DNA of 64,000 bases, from NCBI RefSeq assembly GCF_038502225.1, contig NC_091311.1, forward strand, positions 32,186,216 to 32,250,215, in the 5' to 3' direction. Shown piece by piece: positions 44,550-55,188 of this stretch (position 1 is the first letter of the stretch; every line of letters starts with the position of its first letter). The position numbers and the translations under genes are program-made. A model generated the notes under the pieces. The model saw nothing but the letters and a program-made list of their open reading frames with translations, ran no database searches and was not told where the DNA came from. The stretch is from Cherax quadricarinatus. Taxonomy: Eukaryota; Arthropoda; Malacostraca; Decapoda; Parastacidae.

Positions 44550-46440
44550 CCTAGGTCACACTACATATACATGTATACGCACCCATCTGAATTTTCTTTA
44601 ATTTTCTTAATAGTTCTTGTTCTTATCTGTTTCCTTTTATCTCTATGGGGAAGTCAAAAAGAATCTTTCCTCAGTAAGCTGTGTGTGTTGTATGGGGGCG
44701 ATTAAAATTCCGGGAGTAATGAGCTAGTAACCTTCTTCTGTATAAATTACTAAAAATAAGAAGAAATTTTTATAAAGCTTGGATGTTTGAATGTGCGTGG
44801 ATGTAGTGCAGATGGTAAGAAAGAATGAAAAGAAGTTGGATGTCCTTGCTCTCAGCGAAACGAGGCTGAAAGGAGTAGGGGAGTTTCAGTGAAGAGAAAT
44901 ATATGAGATTAAGTCAGGAGAATCTGAGAGAGTTAGAGCTAAGGAAAGTGTAGCAATAATATTGAAGGATTAGTTATTTAAGGAGAAGAGGGATTATAAA
45001 TGTATAAATTCTAGGATTATGTGGATTCAAATAAAATAAGGGTCGGATGGGAAAAGTGGGTTGTAATAAGTGTTTATGGACCTGGAGAAGAGTTGAGGAG
45101 AGATTTTGGGAGTTAGGGTAAGATATAAGCAACTATTGGTAGAAAGATGGGCTAGTGAGAGTATAGAAAATGAGGCTGACGTATGGGGTAGATTCAAGAA
45201 TGTAGCGTTAGAGTGTTCAGCAGAAGTGTGTGGTTACAGGAGAGTGGGTGTGGGAGGGAAAGAGAGTTGTTGGTGAATGGTGAGGTAAAGAGAGTAGTAT
45301 GAGAGAAAAAATTAGCATATGAGGGGTAATTTACAAAGTAGAACTGATATAAGGAGGAAGGAGTATATGGAGAGAAAAAAAGAGGTTAAGAAAATGATGA
45401 AGGAATGTATAAGGAGGACAAATAAGAGAGTGGGTAAGACGTTGTCAACAAATTTTGCTGGGAATAAGAAAGTTTTGGAGTGAGATTAATAAGCTGAGAA
45501 AGTTTAGGGAGCAAATGGAATTGATAGTTAAAAATACAAGAGGAGAGTTGTTAGATGGAGAATTGGAGGCACCGGGAAGATGGAGGGAATATTTTGAGGA
45601 ACTGTTAAATAGTGATGGAGATAGAGTGGCTGTGATTTCGTGCATTGGCCATGAAGGTATAACATCTTTTATAAGTGAGTAAGACCCAGAAGTGAGTGTA
45701 TGTGGGACGTACATGAGGCTGTGGATAGAATGAAAGGGGGTAAAGCAGATGATATTGATGGGATCAAGACAGAAATATTAAAAGCAAGTGAGAATATAGT
45801 TTTGGAATGGTTGGTGCATTTATTTAATATGAGCGAGGGAAAGGTACCTAAGGATTGGAAGAGAGAATGCATAGTTCCTATGTATAAAGGTAAAGAGGAC
45901 AAGATAGTATAAAAATTATAGGGAAATAAGCCTGATGAATATACCTGGTAAGGTGTATGGTAAAGCTGTTACAAAAAGAATAAAGAGTAAGACGGAAACC
46001 AGGATCGCAGATGAACAAGGAATCTTTAGCAAGGGTAGGGGATGTGTAGACCAAATGTTTAAGTGAAGCATATAAGTGAACAGTATTTACATAAGGGTAA
46101 AGAGGTTTTCGTTGCATTTGTGAATTTGGAAAAGACATATGATAAGGTGGATAAGAGAGCAATGTGGCAGATGTTGCAAGTGTGTGGTATAGGTGGTAGG
46201 TTACTGAAAGTACTTAAGAGTTTTTATGAGGATAGCGAGGCTTGGATCAGGGTGTACAGAAAAGAGGGAGACTATTTCCCAGTAAATGTAGGCCTTAGAC
46301 AGGGATGCGTGATGTCACCATAATTGTTCAATATATTTATAGACAGGGTTGTAAGAGAAGTGAATGTTCTGGTGTTGAGAAGAGGTGTGGGATTCATAAT
46401 TGTGCTTTTGGAAAATTCTGAAGAAAGTTGCAGAAGATAA
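44550..46440 (+). mobile_element. RTE-like LINE copy C, internally deleted
   Basis: It has the 5' region (ggtcacactaca, atctctatggggaagtc, gggagtaatgagctagtaac) and an endonuclease start near 44775 (cttggatgtttgaatgtgcg). A deletion of several hundred bases near 45105, compared with copy B, removes most of the endonuclease. The linker and reverse transcriptase follow up to about 46440, where similarity stops within motif C. No 3' end or tail is present. Confidence 0.85.
45455..46400 (+). pseudogene. RTE reverse transcriptase, copy C, broken
   Basis: Pieces: FWSEINKLRKFREQMELIVK (45467), WREYFEELLNSDGDR (45583), VHEAVDRMKGGKADDIDGIK (45709), PMYKGK (45878), EVFVAFVNLEKTYDKVDKRA (46109; motif A Asp replaced by Asn: FVNLEK against FMDLEK in copy B), and YFPVNVGLRQGCVMSP (motif B, stop right after). 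Motif C is lost. Stops and the altered catalytic residue show that it is dead. Confidence 0.75.
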
Positions 46441-46531
46441 CTAGGGCCGTCTTCCTTAAAATTACAGATGCTTCCCCTTTAAATAAGTCCCTTTATATGG
46501 GCCCCTTTTCTAGAGGTACGAACATTCTTAA

Positions 46532-46543
46532 TACAATTACCAG

Positions 46544-46624
<81 letters not shown>

Positions 46625-46630
46625 TATATT
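46532..46630. repeat. (TA)n microsatellite
   Basis: About 45 TA dinucleotides with one ca break near 46619. The flanks share a diverged motif (see findings). Confidence 0.96.
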
Positions 46631-47158
46631 CGGTATGTAAAGTCATTTACATCATATCCAGCTTTTGCTTCGGAAGATTGTGGGATAGACAAACTTGGCT
46701 CTCTCCCTTTGTATAACTTACAGATGTGTCTCTTTAAACTGACCCGTTTTCTAGAATGCGGAAGCCCCTAAGATAATTTCCAGTGATATCTTTATCACTG
46801 GCAATATAATTATTATTATATTTGTAGAGTTATTCGTATCATAGCGTAATCTGACCAGATTTTTTATAATTACCGTGTAACGTTCGTTAGGCTACTATTA
46901 CAATATCAGTGCTTGTGGGCTGGTTGCTTTTCCAATGCTATAATAGTCAGTCTTTCTGGCTATGAGTATTGGTATGCCTGGCGGGCACTTCCTGCCTCCT
47001 GCCTACCACCTCTCACTCCAGCAAAATCACTCCTTGTGATCGCATCTACTTGGACCTGTTCTTCTATTCTGCAACATTGCAAGATCCTGATGATGTGCTG
47101 ATTGCACTGCGAAAGGCCTAGAACTATCATTCTTCTCCCCCTGTGGTTATTTTGCATC

Positions 47159-47162
<4 letters not shown>
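46631..47162. other. unannotated stretch
   Basis: About 530 bases with no recognised gene or element; small open frames only. Confidence 0.4.

Positions 47163-47236
<74 letters not shown>
47163..47236. repeat. (TA)n microsatellite, left flank of MITE copy 2
   Basis: About 36 TA dinucleotides. Confidence 0.96.
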
Positions 47237-47238
<2 letters not shown>

Positions 47239-47241
<3 letters not shown>

Positions 47242-47594
47242 CGTGCGGAATTGGTAAAACTTGCGATTCTGGTTTAAATAGCAACGCTCTTCTTTCCGAA
47301 TAAGGCAAGCGAAAATTTGTGTATGCAATAATTTCACAAAAATTATTCTGTTTATTAAACTATTTTAATCTAATGTTAAATATATTTAGTTGGATTAGAC
47401 TAAATCAAATTGCGCTTGTTACAATAAGGTTAGGTAAGTTTTCTAAGGTTCTTATGGTACAAAATTGTTAATTTTTACATTAACATAAATTAAAAAAATA
47501 TATATCTTTAAACGTATAAGAGAAAATTTTAGAAATGACCCTAGTTTTAAGTGAGTTATTGCTAATTCACCAATTTTACTTATTTGGCACGACA
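47239..47594. mobile_element. MITE-like element, copy 2
   Basis: It starts TGTCGTGCGGAATT and ends TATTTGGCACGACA: imperfect terminal inverted repeats of the same family as 34249-34638. Interior shared: ttgtgtatgcaataatttc, tatatttagttgg, caataaggttaggtaagttt, aacgtataagagaaaatttt. Internal deletion of about 35 bases relative to copy 1. (TA)n flank on the left only. Confidence 0.8.
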
Positions 47595-47599
47595 TGTAT

Positions 47600-47745
47600 A
47601 TAAGATGTATAATGCATAAGCAAACAAGTGGTTTTAAGTAAATAACAATACTGCGACTAGCCGGGGATCGAACCCCCGATATTTTAGCACACCTGAGAAG
47701 CCCGCCAGAATTCCGAGATGCCTTAACCCGCTCGGTCGTCACTCA
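47600..47745 (-). mobile_element. tRNA-derived SINE (family 2), reverse copy
   Basis: On the minus strand: cgaccgagcgggttaaggca (a Leu/Ser-type tRNA A-box region), a long variable-arm-like segment, B box gggggttcgatccccggc, then tagtcgcagtattgttattt and aaaaccacttgtttgc. The body matches the SINE at 3601. This is the best-preserved tRNA-like head of the family. Confidence 0.75.
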
Positions 47746-48513
47746 CTGAGAAGGAGGTAATAACAATAAAGATTCGTATATCAGGTACTGATCAAATAAA
47801 TAGAGGAGCTCCACAGTCACCTTCCTGGGCCATTATATAGGTTTCAACTGTTGTTGATTTACAGGCCTGTTGCTTCTCCTGTAATATAATTTGTGCCAAG
47901 AATTTTGCTACTCTCTCTTCAGTAGTGCCCTTTGTGCCGACAATATCCGATTCCAGGCACTATCGGCGGGAAATTAATAAATTTGGCGTCTTTGCGCGCT
48001 ATTGGTTGATGAAACTTGTCTCGTTGAATGACATACATTGTTTGTACTGAATCCTACAAGCTTAATGGTGATTCACAAATAATCCGCGCTTAGGAAAAGA
48101 AATTTATGACAACGTTTCGGTCCGTTCTGGACAATTGTCGAATCACAGTTCGGTAAAGAAGAAACAACTAAGGCCAGAAGATAGAACGGGTTAAGGGAGG
48201 GAGAAGAAAAAAGGATGTAGTAGTGTTGATCCCGAATTCTGGTGTCTAAGCTCTATTGCGTTTCTCCCGTGTACTATTTATCACAGCCTGCACATGGATT
48301 TCTTAATATACCGGCATTGCTGCTAATAGGTTCTGTGTGTCCAGGTCTGGTAACGTAACGAGTGACTTAATGTGATGACTGCTGCATTGATACCGCTTGT
48401 CCTCAGTGCCATGGTGAGAAGCTCTGCAGAATTGACTACTGCAAAGACAAGCAACCCGGGAGAGTCTCAGTCTTTGGGAGTGAGGTGGATTTGCTGGTCA
48501 TTCTGTTTTAAGT
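47746..48513. other. unannotated stretch with regulatory-like motifs
   Basis: No gene. Near 47962-48006 a cluster reads cggcgggaaatt, tttggcgtc, gcgcgc and attggttgat (E2F-like sites and an inverted CCAAT). At 48108-48150 the minus strand has ggaccgaaacgttgtc, one of the cgaaacgtt motifs discussed in findings. Confidence 0.4.
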
Positions 48514-49068
48514 CTCCACAGCACCTCGCATAACTCCAGGACCTCCACAACACCTCACCTGACTCCACCTCCACAGCGCCTCTCATGACTTCACCACCTC
48601 CACAGAACCTCTCATGACTCCACCTCCACAGCACCTCCCATGACTCCACCACCTCCAGAGCACCTCTCATGACTCCACCACCTCCACAGAACCTCTCATG
48701 ACTGCAGCACCTCACATGACTTCACATCCACAGCATCTCTCATGACTCCACCTCCACAGCACATCACATGACTCCACCTCCACAGCACATCACATGACTC
48801 CACCACCTCCACAGCACCTCATATGTCTCCACCACCTCCACAGCACCTCTCATGACTTCAGCACCTCACATGACTTCACCACATCCACAGCATCTCTCGC
48901 GACTCCACCACCTCCACAGCACATCACATGACTCCACCACCTCCACAGCACCTCACATGACTCCACCTCCACAGCACCTCTCATGACTCCACCTCCACAG
49001 CACCTCACATGGCTCCACCACCTCCACAGCACCCCACATGACTCCACCTCCACAGCACCTCACATGAC
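48514..49068. repeat. imperfect minisatellite (ctccacagcacctcacatga)
   Basis: Units of about 24-30 bp: tccacctccacagcacctc then acatgac, with variable insertion of accacc and some degenerate units. About 20 copies. The minus-strand frame reads GGGVMRGAVEVESCEVLW, an artefact. Confidence 0.9.
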
Positions 49069-49268
49069 GGAAGAACTCATCTCTTTCCCCTTCCCCCAGA
49101 TGCTTGGCTATGCATGGCTAGAAACTGCCTGTCACTGGTCTTGTCAGTATTGTGCATGACGCATGAGTCGCCGGTGCTCTCTGGACTCATGCAAACTTCA
49201 TGGCGGCTGAGTGAGAGAACTCTGCATTTTTCACTTGCGAGAAGACGCATGACGGCTCGACATCCACC

Positions 49269-50293
49269 GCTCCCCAGCCTCCCTATCCTCCCCAGTCTCC
49301 CTATCCTCCCCATCCTCCCCATCCTCCCCATCCTCCCTAGCCTCCCTATCGTCTCCAGCCTCCCTATCGTCCCCAGCCTCCCTATCCTCCCCATCCTCCC
49401 TATCCTCCCCATCCTCCCCATCCTCCCCAGCCTCCCTATCCTCCCTATCCTCCGAATCCTCCCTATCCTCCCCATCCTCCCTATCCTCACCAGTCTCCCC
49501 ATCCTCCCCATCCTCCCTATCCTCCCCACCCTCCCCAGTCTCCCTATCCTCCCCATCCTCCCTATCCTCCCCAGCCACCCTATCCTCCCCATCCTCCCTA
49601 TCCTCCCCAGCCTCCCTATCCTCCCCATCCTCCCTATCCTCCCCAGCCTCCCTATCCTCTCCATCCTCCCTATCCTCCCCATCCTCCCTATCCTCACCAT
49701 CCTCCCTATCCTCCCCTGCCTCCATATCCTCCCCATCCTCCCTATCCTCCCCAGCCTCCCCATTCTCCCTCTCCTCCCCATCCTCCCTCTTCCCAGCCTC
49801 CCTATCCTCCCCATCCTCGCTATCCTCCCCAGTCTCCCTATCTTCCCTATCCTCCCCATTCTCCCTATCCTCCCTATCCTCCCCATTCTCCCTATCCTCC
49901 CTATCCTCCCCAGCCTCCCTATCCTCCCCATCCTACCCAGCCTCCCTATCCTCCCTATCCTCCCCAGCCTCCCCAGCCTCCCTATCTTCCCCATCCTCCC
50001 TATCCTTCCCAGCCTCCCAACCCTCCCCATCCTTCCTATCCTCCCTATCTTCCCTATCTTCCCCAGCCTCCCTATCCTCCCCATCCCTATCCTCCCAATC
50101 CTCCCTATCCTCCCCAGCCACCCTATCCTCCCCAACCTCCCCAAGCTCCCTATCCTCCCCAGCCACCCTATCCTCCCCATCCTCCCTATCCTCCCCAGCC
50201 TCCCTATCCTCCCCATCCTCCCTATCCTCCCCATCCTCAATATCCTCATCCTCCCCATCCTCCCTATCCATCCTATCCTCCCTGTCTTCCCTC
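49269..50293. repeat. 1-kb polypyrimidine minisatellite
   Basis: Plus strand almost purely C and T with periodic A (ctccccatcctccctatc, ctccccagcctccctatc), basic step 9 bp and higher units of 18-27 bp. Frames on both strands are open for over 400 codons (ILPILPSLP; GRIGRMGRI) because the step is a multiple of three. No gene. Confidence 0.95.
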
Positions 50294-50314
50294 TAAATGG
50301 GTGGCGCCATGGGC

Positions 50315-50376
50315 GTGTTGGTGGGTATTGAGTCTCCACCAGTGACGTGTAGGTGGGTAGTGAGTCTCCACCAGGG
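50315..50376. repeat. left end of a ~32-bp minisatellite
   Basis: Two to three units with gtgggtagtgagtctccacc. The array is cut at about 50376 by a CR1 insertion and resumes at 51184. Confidence 0.9.
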
Positions 50377-51183
50377 GTTACCTGGAGGTTATTCCGGGGA
50401 TCAACGCCCCTGCGGCCCGGTCCATGACCAGGCCTCCCGGTGAATCAGGGCCTGATCAACCAGGCTATTACTGCTGGCCGCACGCAGTCCAAAGTAATAG
50501 CCACAGCCCGGCTGATCCAGCACTGACTTTAGGTATCTGTCCAGCTCTCTCTTGAAGGCAGCCAGGGGTTTATCGGTAATTCCCCTAATGCTTGATGGGA
50601 GGCTGTTGAACAGTCTTGGGCCCCGGACACTTATGGTGTTTTCTCTTAGTGTACCAATGGCGCCCCTACTTTTAATTGGGGGTATTTTGCATCGCCTGCC
50701 CAGTCTTTTACTTTCGTAGGGAGTGATTTCTGTGTGCAGATTCAGGACCATTCCTTCCAGGATTTTCCAAGTGAAGATTATGATATATCTCTCTCGCCTG
50801 CGTTCCAACGAGTACAAGTCAAGTGCTTCCAAGCGTTCCCAGTAGTTAAGGTGCTTGAGAGAATTTATACGTGAAGTAAAAAATCTCTTTACACTCTCTA
50901 GATCTGCAATTTCATCTGCTTTGAATGGAGATGTTAGTGTGCAGCAGTATTCCAGCCTAGAGAGAACAAATGATTTGAAAAGGATCATCATGGGCTTGGC
51001 ATCTCTCGTTTTGAACGTTCTCATTATCCATCCTATCATTTTCTTTGCACTTGTGATCGTGGCACTGTTGTGATCCTTGAAAGTGAGATCCTCAGACATT
51101 ACTACTCCCAGGTCCCTTACATTATTTTTCCGCTCTATTGTATGGCCAAAGTTTGTAGTATACTCTGTTCTAGTTATTATCTC
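50377..51183 (-). mobile_element. CR1-like LINE, 5'-truncated, inserted in minisatellite
   Basis: The minus strand carries the C-terminal third of a CR1-like reverse-transcriptase protein and a short 3' end (ccaggtaacc-type terminus at 50377). Uninterrupted frame of over 230 codons: MSEDLTFKDHNSATITSAKK, FVLSRLEYCCTLTSPFKADE, LNYWERLEALDLYSLERRRE, FNSLPSSIRGITDKPLAAFK and ASSNSLVDQALIHREAWSW. It is close in sequence to the copy at 57903-58600. The intact frame and close similarity suggest recent insertion. Classic 5' truncation of a LINE. Confidence 0.85.
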
Positions 51184-51560
51184 CTGGGTAGTGAGTCTCC
51201 ACTAGGGATGTGTGGATGGGTACTGAGTCTCCACCAGTGACGTGTAGGTGGGTAGTGAGTCTCCACTAGGGATGTGTGGGTGGGTAGTGAGTCTCCACTA
51301 GGGATGTGTGGGTGGGTATTGAGTCTCCACCAGGGATTTGTAGGTGGGTAGTGAGTCTCCACCAAGGGTGTGTGGGTGGGTAGTGAGTCTCCACCAGGGA
51401 CTTGTAGGTGGGTAGTGAGTCTCCACCAGGGATGTGTGAGTGGGTAGTGAGTCTCCACCAGAGACGTTTAGGTGGGTAGTGAGTCTCCACCAGGGGTGTG
51501 TGGGCGAGTAGTGAATCTCCACCTGGGATGTGTGGGTGAGTAGTGAGTCTCCACCATGGG
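51184..51560. repeat. ~32-bp minisatellite, right part
   Basis: About 11 units of tgggtagtgagtctccacca followed by gggatgtgtgg, with variants gacgtgtagg and gacttgtagg. The last units are diverged (gtgtaatgggaggcagg). Confidence 0.95.
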
Positions 51561-51924
51561 CGTGTAATGGGAGGCAGGTCTCATCCAAGGGCGTGTGGCA
51601 GACAGCAGGTCCCCTGCTTGAGACATGCGCTTTTAATGACCAGGCGTTGTTCTTCCCACCTCCAGAACTCAAGTCTGCCTAATCGATTTTCCTGAATGCG
51701 TTCATAACCATCACCTTCCATAGACACTCAGACAGCACAAGATATCCCTAAAGCTCCTCGTCATCACTCACTCAGATCTAACACATTCGTATATGCCTGC
51801 TTAAAAGCACCGACTTCAATTGCTCGGCTTTGCTGGATTGTCGTTGGTTCAGCTCTATATAATTTACTACATGAAAGAATTATAAAGTTTTAGACTATAT
51901 TTGAGGAAAAAATAAAAATTCAGC
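51561..51924. other. unannotated stretch
   Basis: About 360 bases without recognisable features. Confidence 0.4.
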
Positions 51925-52107
51925 TTTTAGACCCGACTTCAGAGCCTTCAGACTCACCTTCTGAGCCTCCAGTTCTACCTTTTCAGCCTCCAGATCCACC
52001 TTCTGAGACTCCAGAACCACCTTCTGAGCCGCCAGGTCCAATTTCTTAGCGTCCTGACAAAATTTTTGGACTCCAGGAGTAACTTTTGAATGTTGCAGTG
52101 CTTTCAT
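51895..52107 (-). other. 70-codon frame with heptad repeats over a 21-bp repeat
   Basis: A 21-bp tandem repeat (ccttctgagcctccagatcc on the plus strand) at about 51948-52045. On the minus strand it lies in a 70-codon frame from ATG 52107 reading QKVVLESQKVDLEAEKV and ELEAQKVSLKALK: five heptads with Leu/Val at repeating positions, a plausible coiled coil. No homologous family is recognised, there is no neighbouring gene, and the frame is short. It may be a repeat artefact. Confidence 0.35.
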
Positions 52108-53660
52108 TTATACCTACAGAACGCCTTGTCCGATCGCCTACAATTTTTCAACTCTAATTAACTATAATTATGGAAAGGTTTATGGAACACCCAGAATGTC
52201 AGATGCTCTGTGAAAAGTTTTATAACTACAATCATCAGTTTCGATTTCCATGTGATAACTTGAGAAAGCCTCTTCTGATCATCTTAAAAATTTCAACACT
52301 GGTGTTTTCTGCTTATTAGTAGAGTGTGTAAATGCCATTTCACTGATGGTAATTTTGAAATGCTATATTATTTTGCATTAATAAGATTATGCCTTGCTGC
52401 TGGTGAAGGGATTTTGATAATAATAATTTTATTTCTACAAGTACATGTACAAGGTATACAGGTTTATCTGATATCAATGACATATTACTATATAGAAAGC
52501 CGCTTGTTATGCAGAGAAATTCGGACAAATTAAGAAAGCTTTGTGCCAGGATGCGACCCACACCAGCTGACTAACTCCCATGTACCCATTTTACTGATGG
52601 CGAACATAGACAACCGGTGTAAGGAAACAAGTCCAATGTTTCTACCCTCGCCGGGAATCGAACCCGAACATCGCCACGTGAAGCGAGAGCTTTAGCTACC
52701 TGGCCACGGTGCACCGTGATCTTATCCTTCCCCCTCCTTGGATGGAATCTAAACCCATTACATGCTCTCTGATTAAAATGAAAAAAGACCGAACGCCATC
52801 AATTTTTTAATGTCTGATTCATCTCATGAAATAGAGGAAACATTTTTTTTTATAGTATCTAAGTTGTATGGGTAAAATTTCTCTGATCGTTTTAAAAAAA
52901 TAAATTATAGGATTCTGTGCGATAACTGGGTAATGCCTCTTCTAGTCGGCTTCAAACTTTTAGCGCTGAAGTGTTTTCCTCAAAGTAAGTTTCTACTTGT
53001 TTTGAAGTTGTGTGAGTTTCAATTTGTCAAATTTATTAAATAAATTTATTTCCATTAAATAATTGGAAATTAGCTCTTATGATCAGGAAAAGTGAGAGTT
53101 TTGCTGTATGTAGAGTTCACAACCGAGGATAACCCAGTAATGGGCTAATCATGTTTCAAACACGTTTGTGATCCCTCAAGACCATTTAAAAAAATGGTTG
53201 TAATGTAACTTGATTAAAATTTAAACGCTGGTCGATCTTAGAGAAAAGTTTGGATTTATTTTGGCTTGTGTTGGTCTTAGTCTGCTTCTTATAATAGAAA
53301 CCGGGAAAACTGAAATACAAGCTTTTTCTGAGATTATTTCAGAGTTCCTCATCCAACTGACTTCAACCCTTCAACACTGATAAATTGATAATGCAACTTT
53401 TCAGCAACTTCAAATTTTGTGTGTCTGTATATTTTAGGATCTTGGTCTCTCTAAGAGAACTCCTCTTCGGTTTGGCTTTAAATATTTTAAGATGTTCTTT
53501 GATTGGATGGTTTGAAGTAGTTATGCGCTGTGTATGTCTTAACTTGCAGCTTTAATTAAAGTAACCGGAAAATTATTTTCCATGCGTTAATTTATGAATG
53601 CCTCTTCTAATTCGCTTCAAATCCTCAGTGCTAATATTTAACTGCAATGGAAACGTATGG
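52108..53660. repeat. possible ancient diverged repeat, ~120-155 bp spacing
   Basis: A loose motif, gcctcttct-(7 bases)-cttcaaa-ttcaacactga, appears near 52120, 52275, 52935, 53080, 53345, 53466 and 53600 in diverged form, for example atgcctcttctagtcggctt and atgcctcttctaattcgctt. Several copies are preceded by gataac/ggtaa-like sequence. Spacing is roughly 120-155 bases where copies are adjacent. A SINE interrupts it. Judged by eye only. Confidence 0.45.
52540..52715 (-). mobile_element. tRNA-derived SINE (family 3), reverse copy
   Basis: On the minus strand: ccgtggccaggtagctaaag (A box), ctctcgcttcacgtggcg, B box gggttcgattcccggcga, gggtagaaacattggacttg, then a 3' half with gtacatgggagttagtcagc, tggtgtgggtcgcatcctgg and cacaaagctttc. 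This 3' half is one I recognise from a SINE abundant in decapod crustaceans. The tRNA-like head is well preserved. Confidence 0.8.
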
Positions 53661-53700
53661 CGCACTCTGCACTATTCCTATCGTGTGCTCTGAAGTACAG

Positions 53701-53790
53701 GGGACCTATGCATTGCATAGGTCCCTGCAGCAGGCCAACAGGCCTGCTGCAGTGTTCCTCCTTTCTTATGTTCTTATGTTCTTATGTTCT
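53701..53790 (+). mobile_element. L2-like LINE 3' terminus with two palindromes
   Basis: Contains ggcctgctgcagtgttcctc, ctttcttatg and a (TTCTTATG)n tail: the reverse complement of the end seen at 54762. Just inside lie two adjacent perfect inverted repeats: 12-base arms at 53701-53712/53714-53725 and 53725-53736/53741-53752. No coding sequence remains. Confidence 0.65.
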
Positions 53791-54761
53791 CTTCCAACAG
53801 TGGCTTATGCCTCTCATTAACAATGATAATCTTTAGTTCATTCACTCCTATTTTCCTTGTACCTGCTGGCAACATTCTCCTCTTATTCCATCTTTCTCTT
53901 ATTCTAGCTACTACTATACTAAATAGTGATCACCCACATATTAATTACTCAAAAATACGTTCATAAATGTCCTACTGCCTTCGGAGCGGTCTATTAGGCA
54001 ACCTAATAAGTCACCTAATGAGCCGCCGTTGTGACCACCTACAAGGCAGCCTATGAGGCCTCATCCTTGGTCCTGTACGGGACTACATTACGCCTCCTAC
54101 CGTGCTAATTTGCATTTTAGCTTGAAAAGATCGACAAAGCAAAGCAGATCACTACTATAAAGTAACGAAGACCCACCAACTGCTCAGCCACATAGAATAA
54201 TGAATAAATAACACACCCCATAACGGCTGACAAATGAATATCAGAAGTGTGATGCATAAAGAATAGAGGTAGTGACAGAGACACATTGTCGGGAGCCTGG
54301 GAGAGCTCCCCCAGAGAGCTTGTGTTGCGTGGACAGCAGGGAAAGAGACGTCAGCGTGTAGGGCGACCCGCTGACACAGGAACAGGCAACCCCGTCCATC
54401 ACACGGTGTCTCTTGGGACAGTCTAGCTGCAGGGTTGTGCACCACACCAAAGATGTATTAGTGAGAACACTGGCAACTGATGTAAGCAGAACGTACTCGG
54501 TAAAGGAAAGTAGGATATCTGAACCACCTCTAATACAGGGAGAGCTGCATAATTTCCAAATATCGTAAATGAATAACAAAACCTTTAACACAGACTTGTA
54601 CTAGCCATCAAAAGTTGGTAAAATCAAATAATTCTGAGAACTTATCGCGAGTGTCGTCCAATCTTTAAAGCTAATGAAATATAATTCACAGAGTATTTTC
54701 AAAAACTTAAGTTACACAGTGTTTGATTACACATCCTCACTGATGCAAGAATTTTTTTTTT
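53791..54761. other. unannotated stretch
   Basis: About 970 bases. A 116-codon reverse-strand frame (54241-54591) has no recognisable motif. No element identified. Confidence 0.4.
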
Positions 54762-55188
54762 AACGTGGCTCATAAGAGCATAAGAATATAAGAAAGAAGG
54801 AACACTGCAGTAGGCCTACTGGCCCATGCGAGGCAGGTCCAAGCCACCAGTGACCAACCTAGTCATGTCAGGTCACATCCACTTAAGGAAGGAGCACGGC
54901 ACTAGACTTATTAGCACAAGCTAGTCAGGTCCAATTCACACCCACCCACATCCACTCGTATATTTATCTAACCTATTTTTAAACCTACACAACGTCTTAG
55001 CTTCTATAAAGGTACTCGAGAGTTCGTTCCACTGATCCACAACTCTATTACCAAACCAGTGCTATCGCATTTCCTTCCTGAATCTGAATTTTTTCAACTT
55101 AAAACCATTGCTGCGAGTCCTGTCTTGGCTAGATATTTTTTAGCACGCTGTTTATATTCCCTTTATTTATTCCTGTTTTCCATTTATA
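54762..55188 (-). mobile_element. L2-like LINE, 3' part (outermost layer of nest)
   Basis: Minus strand: YKWKTGINKGNINSVLKNI, then a diverged R-S-N-G-FKLKKFRFRKEMR block, HWFGNRVVDQWNELSSTFIE and KTLCRFKNRLDKYM, the usual C-terminus of L2/CR1-group reverse-transcriptase proteins. A 3' end follows with ggccagtaggcctactgcag and a (TTCTTATG)-type tail at 54765-54795. The frame is broken at 55130 and elsewhere. The upstream portion lies at 59805-59905. Confidence 0.75.

Noticed and set aside
47600..47745. A functional tRNA-Leu or tRNA-Ser gene
   Set aside because: The A and B boxes are good, but the acceptor and variable arms do not pair properly and a SINE body follows, so it is a SINE head.
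49077..50339. 420- and 405-codon frames (GRIGRMGRI / ILPILPSLP)
   Set aside because: They follow the 9-bp step of the polypyrimidine array on both strands, so they are low-complexity artefacts.
54241..54591. 116-codon minus-strand frame as a small secreted protein
   Set aside because: It has hydrophobic stretches, but no clear signal peptide with cleavage context, no homologue recognised and no supporting neighbours.
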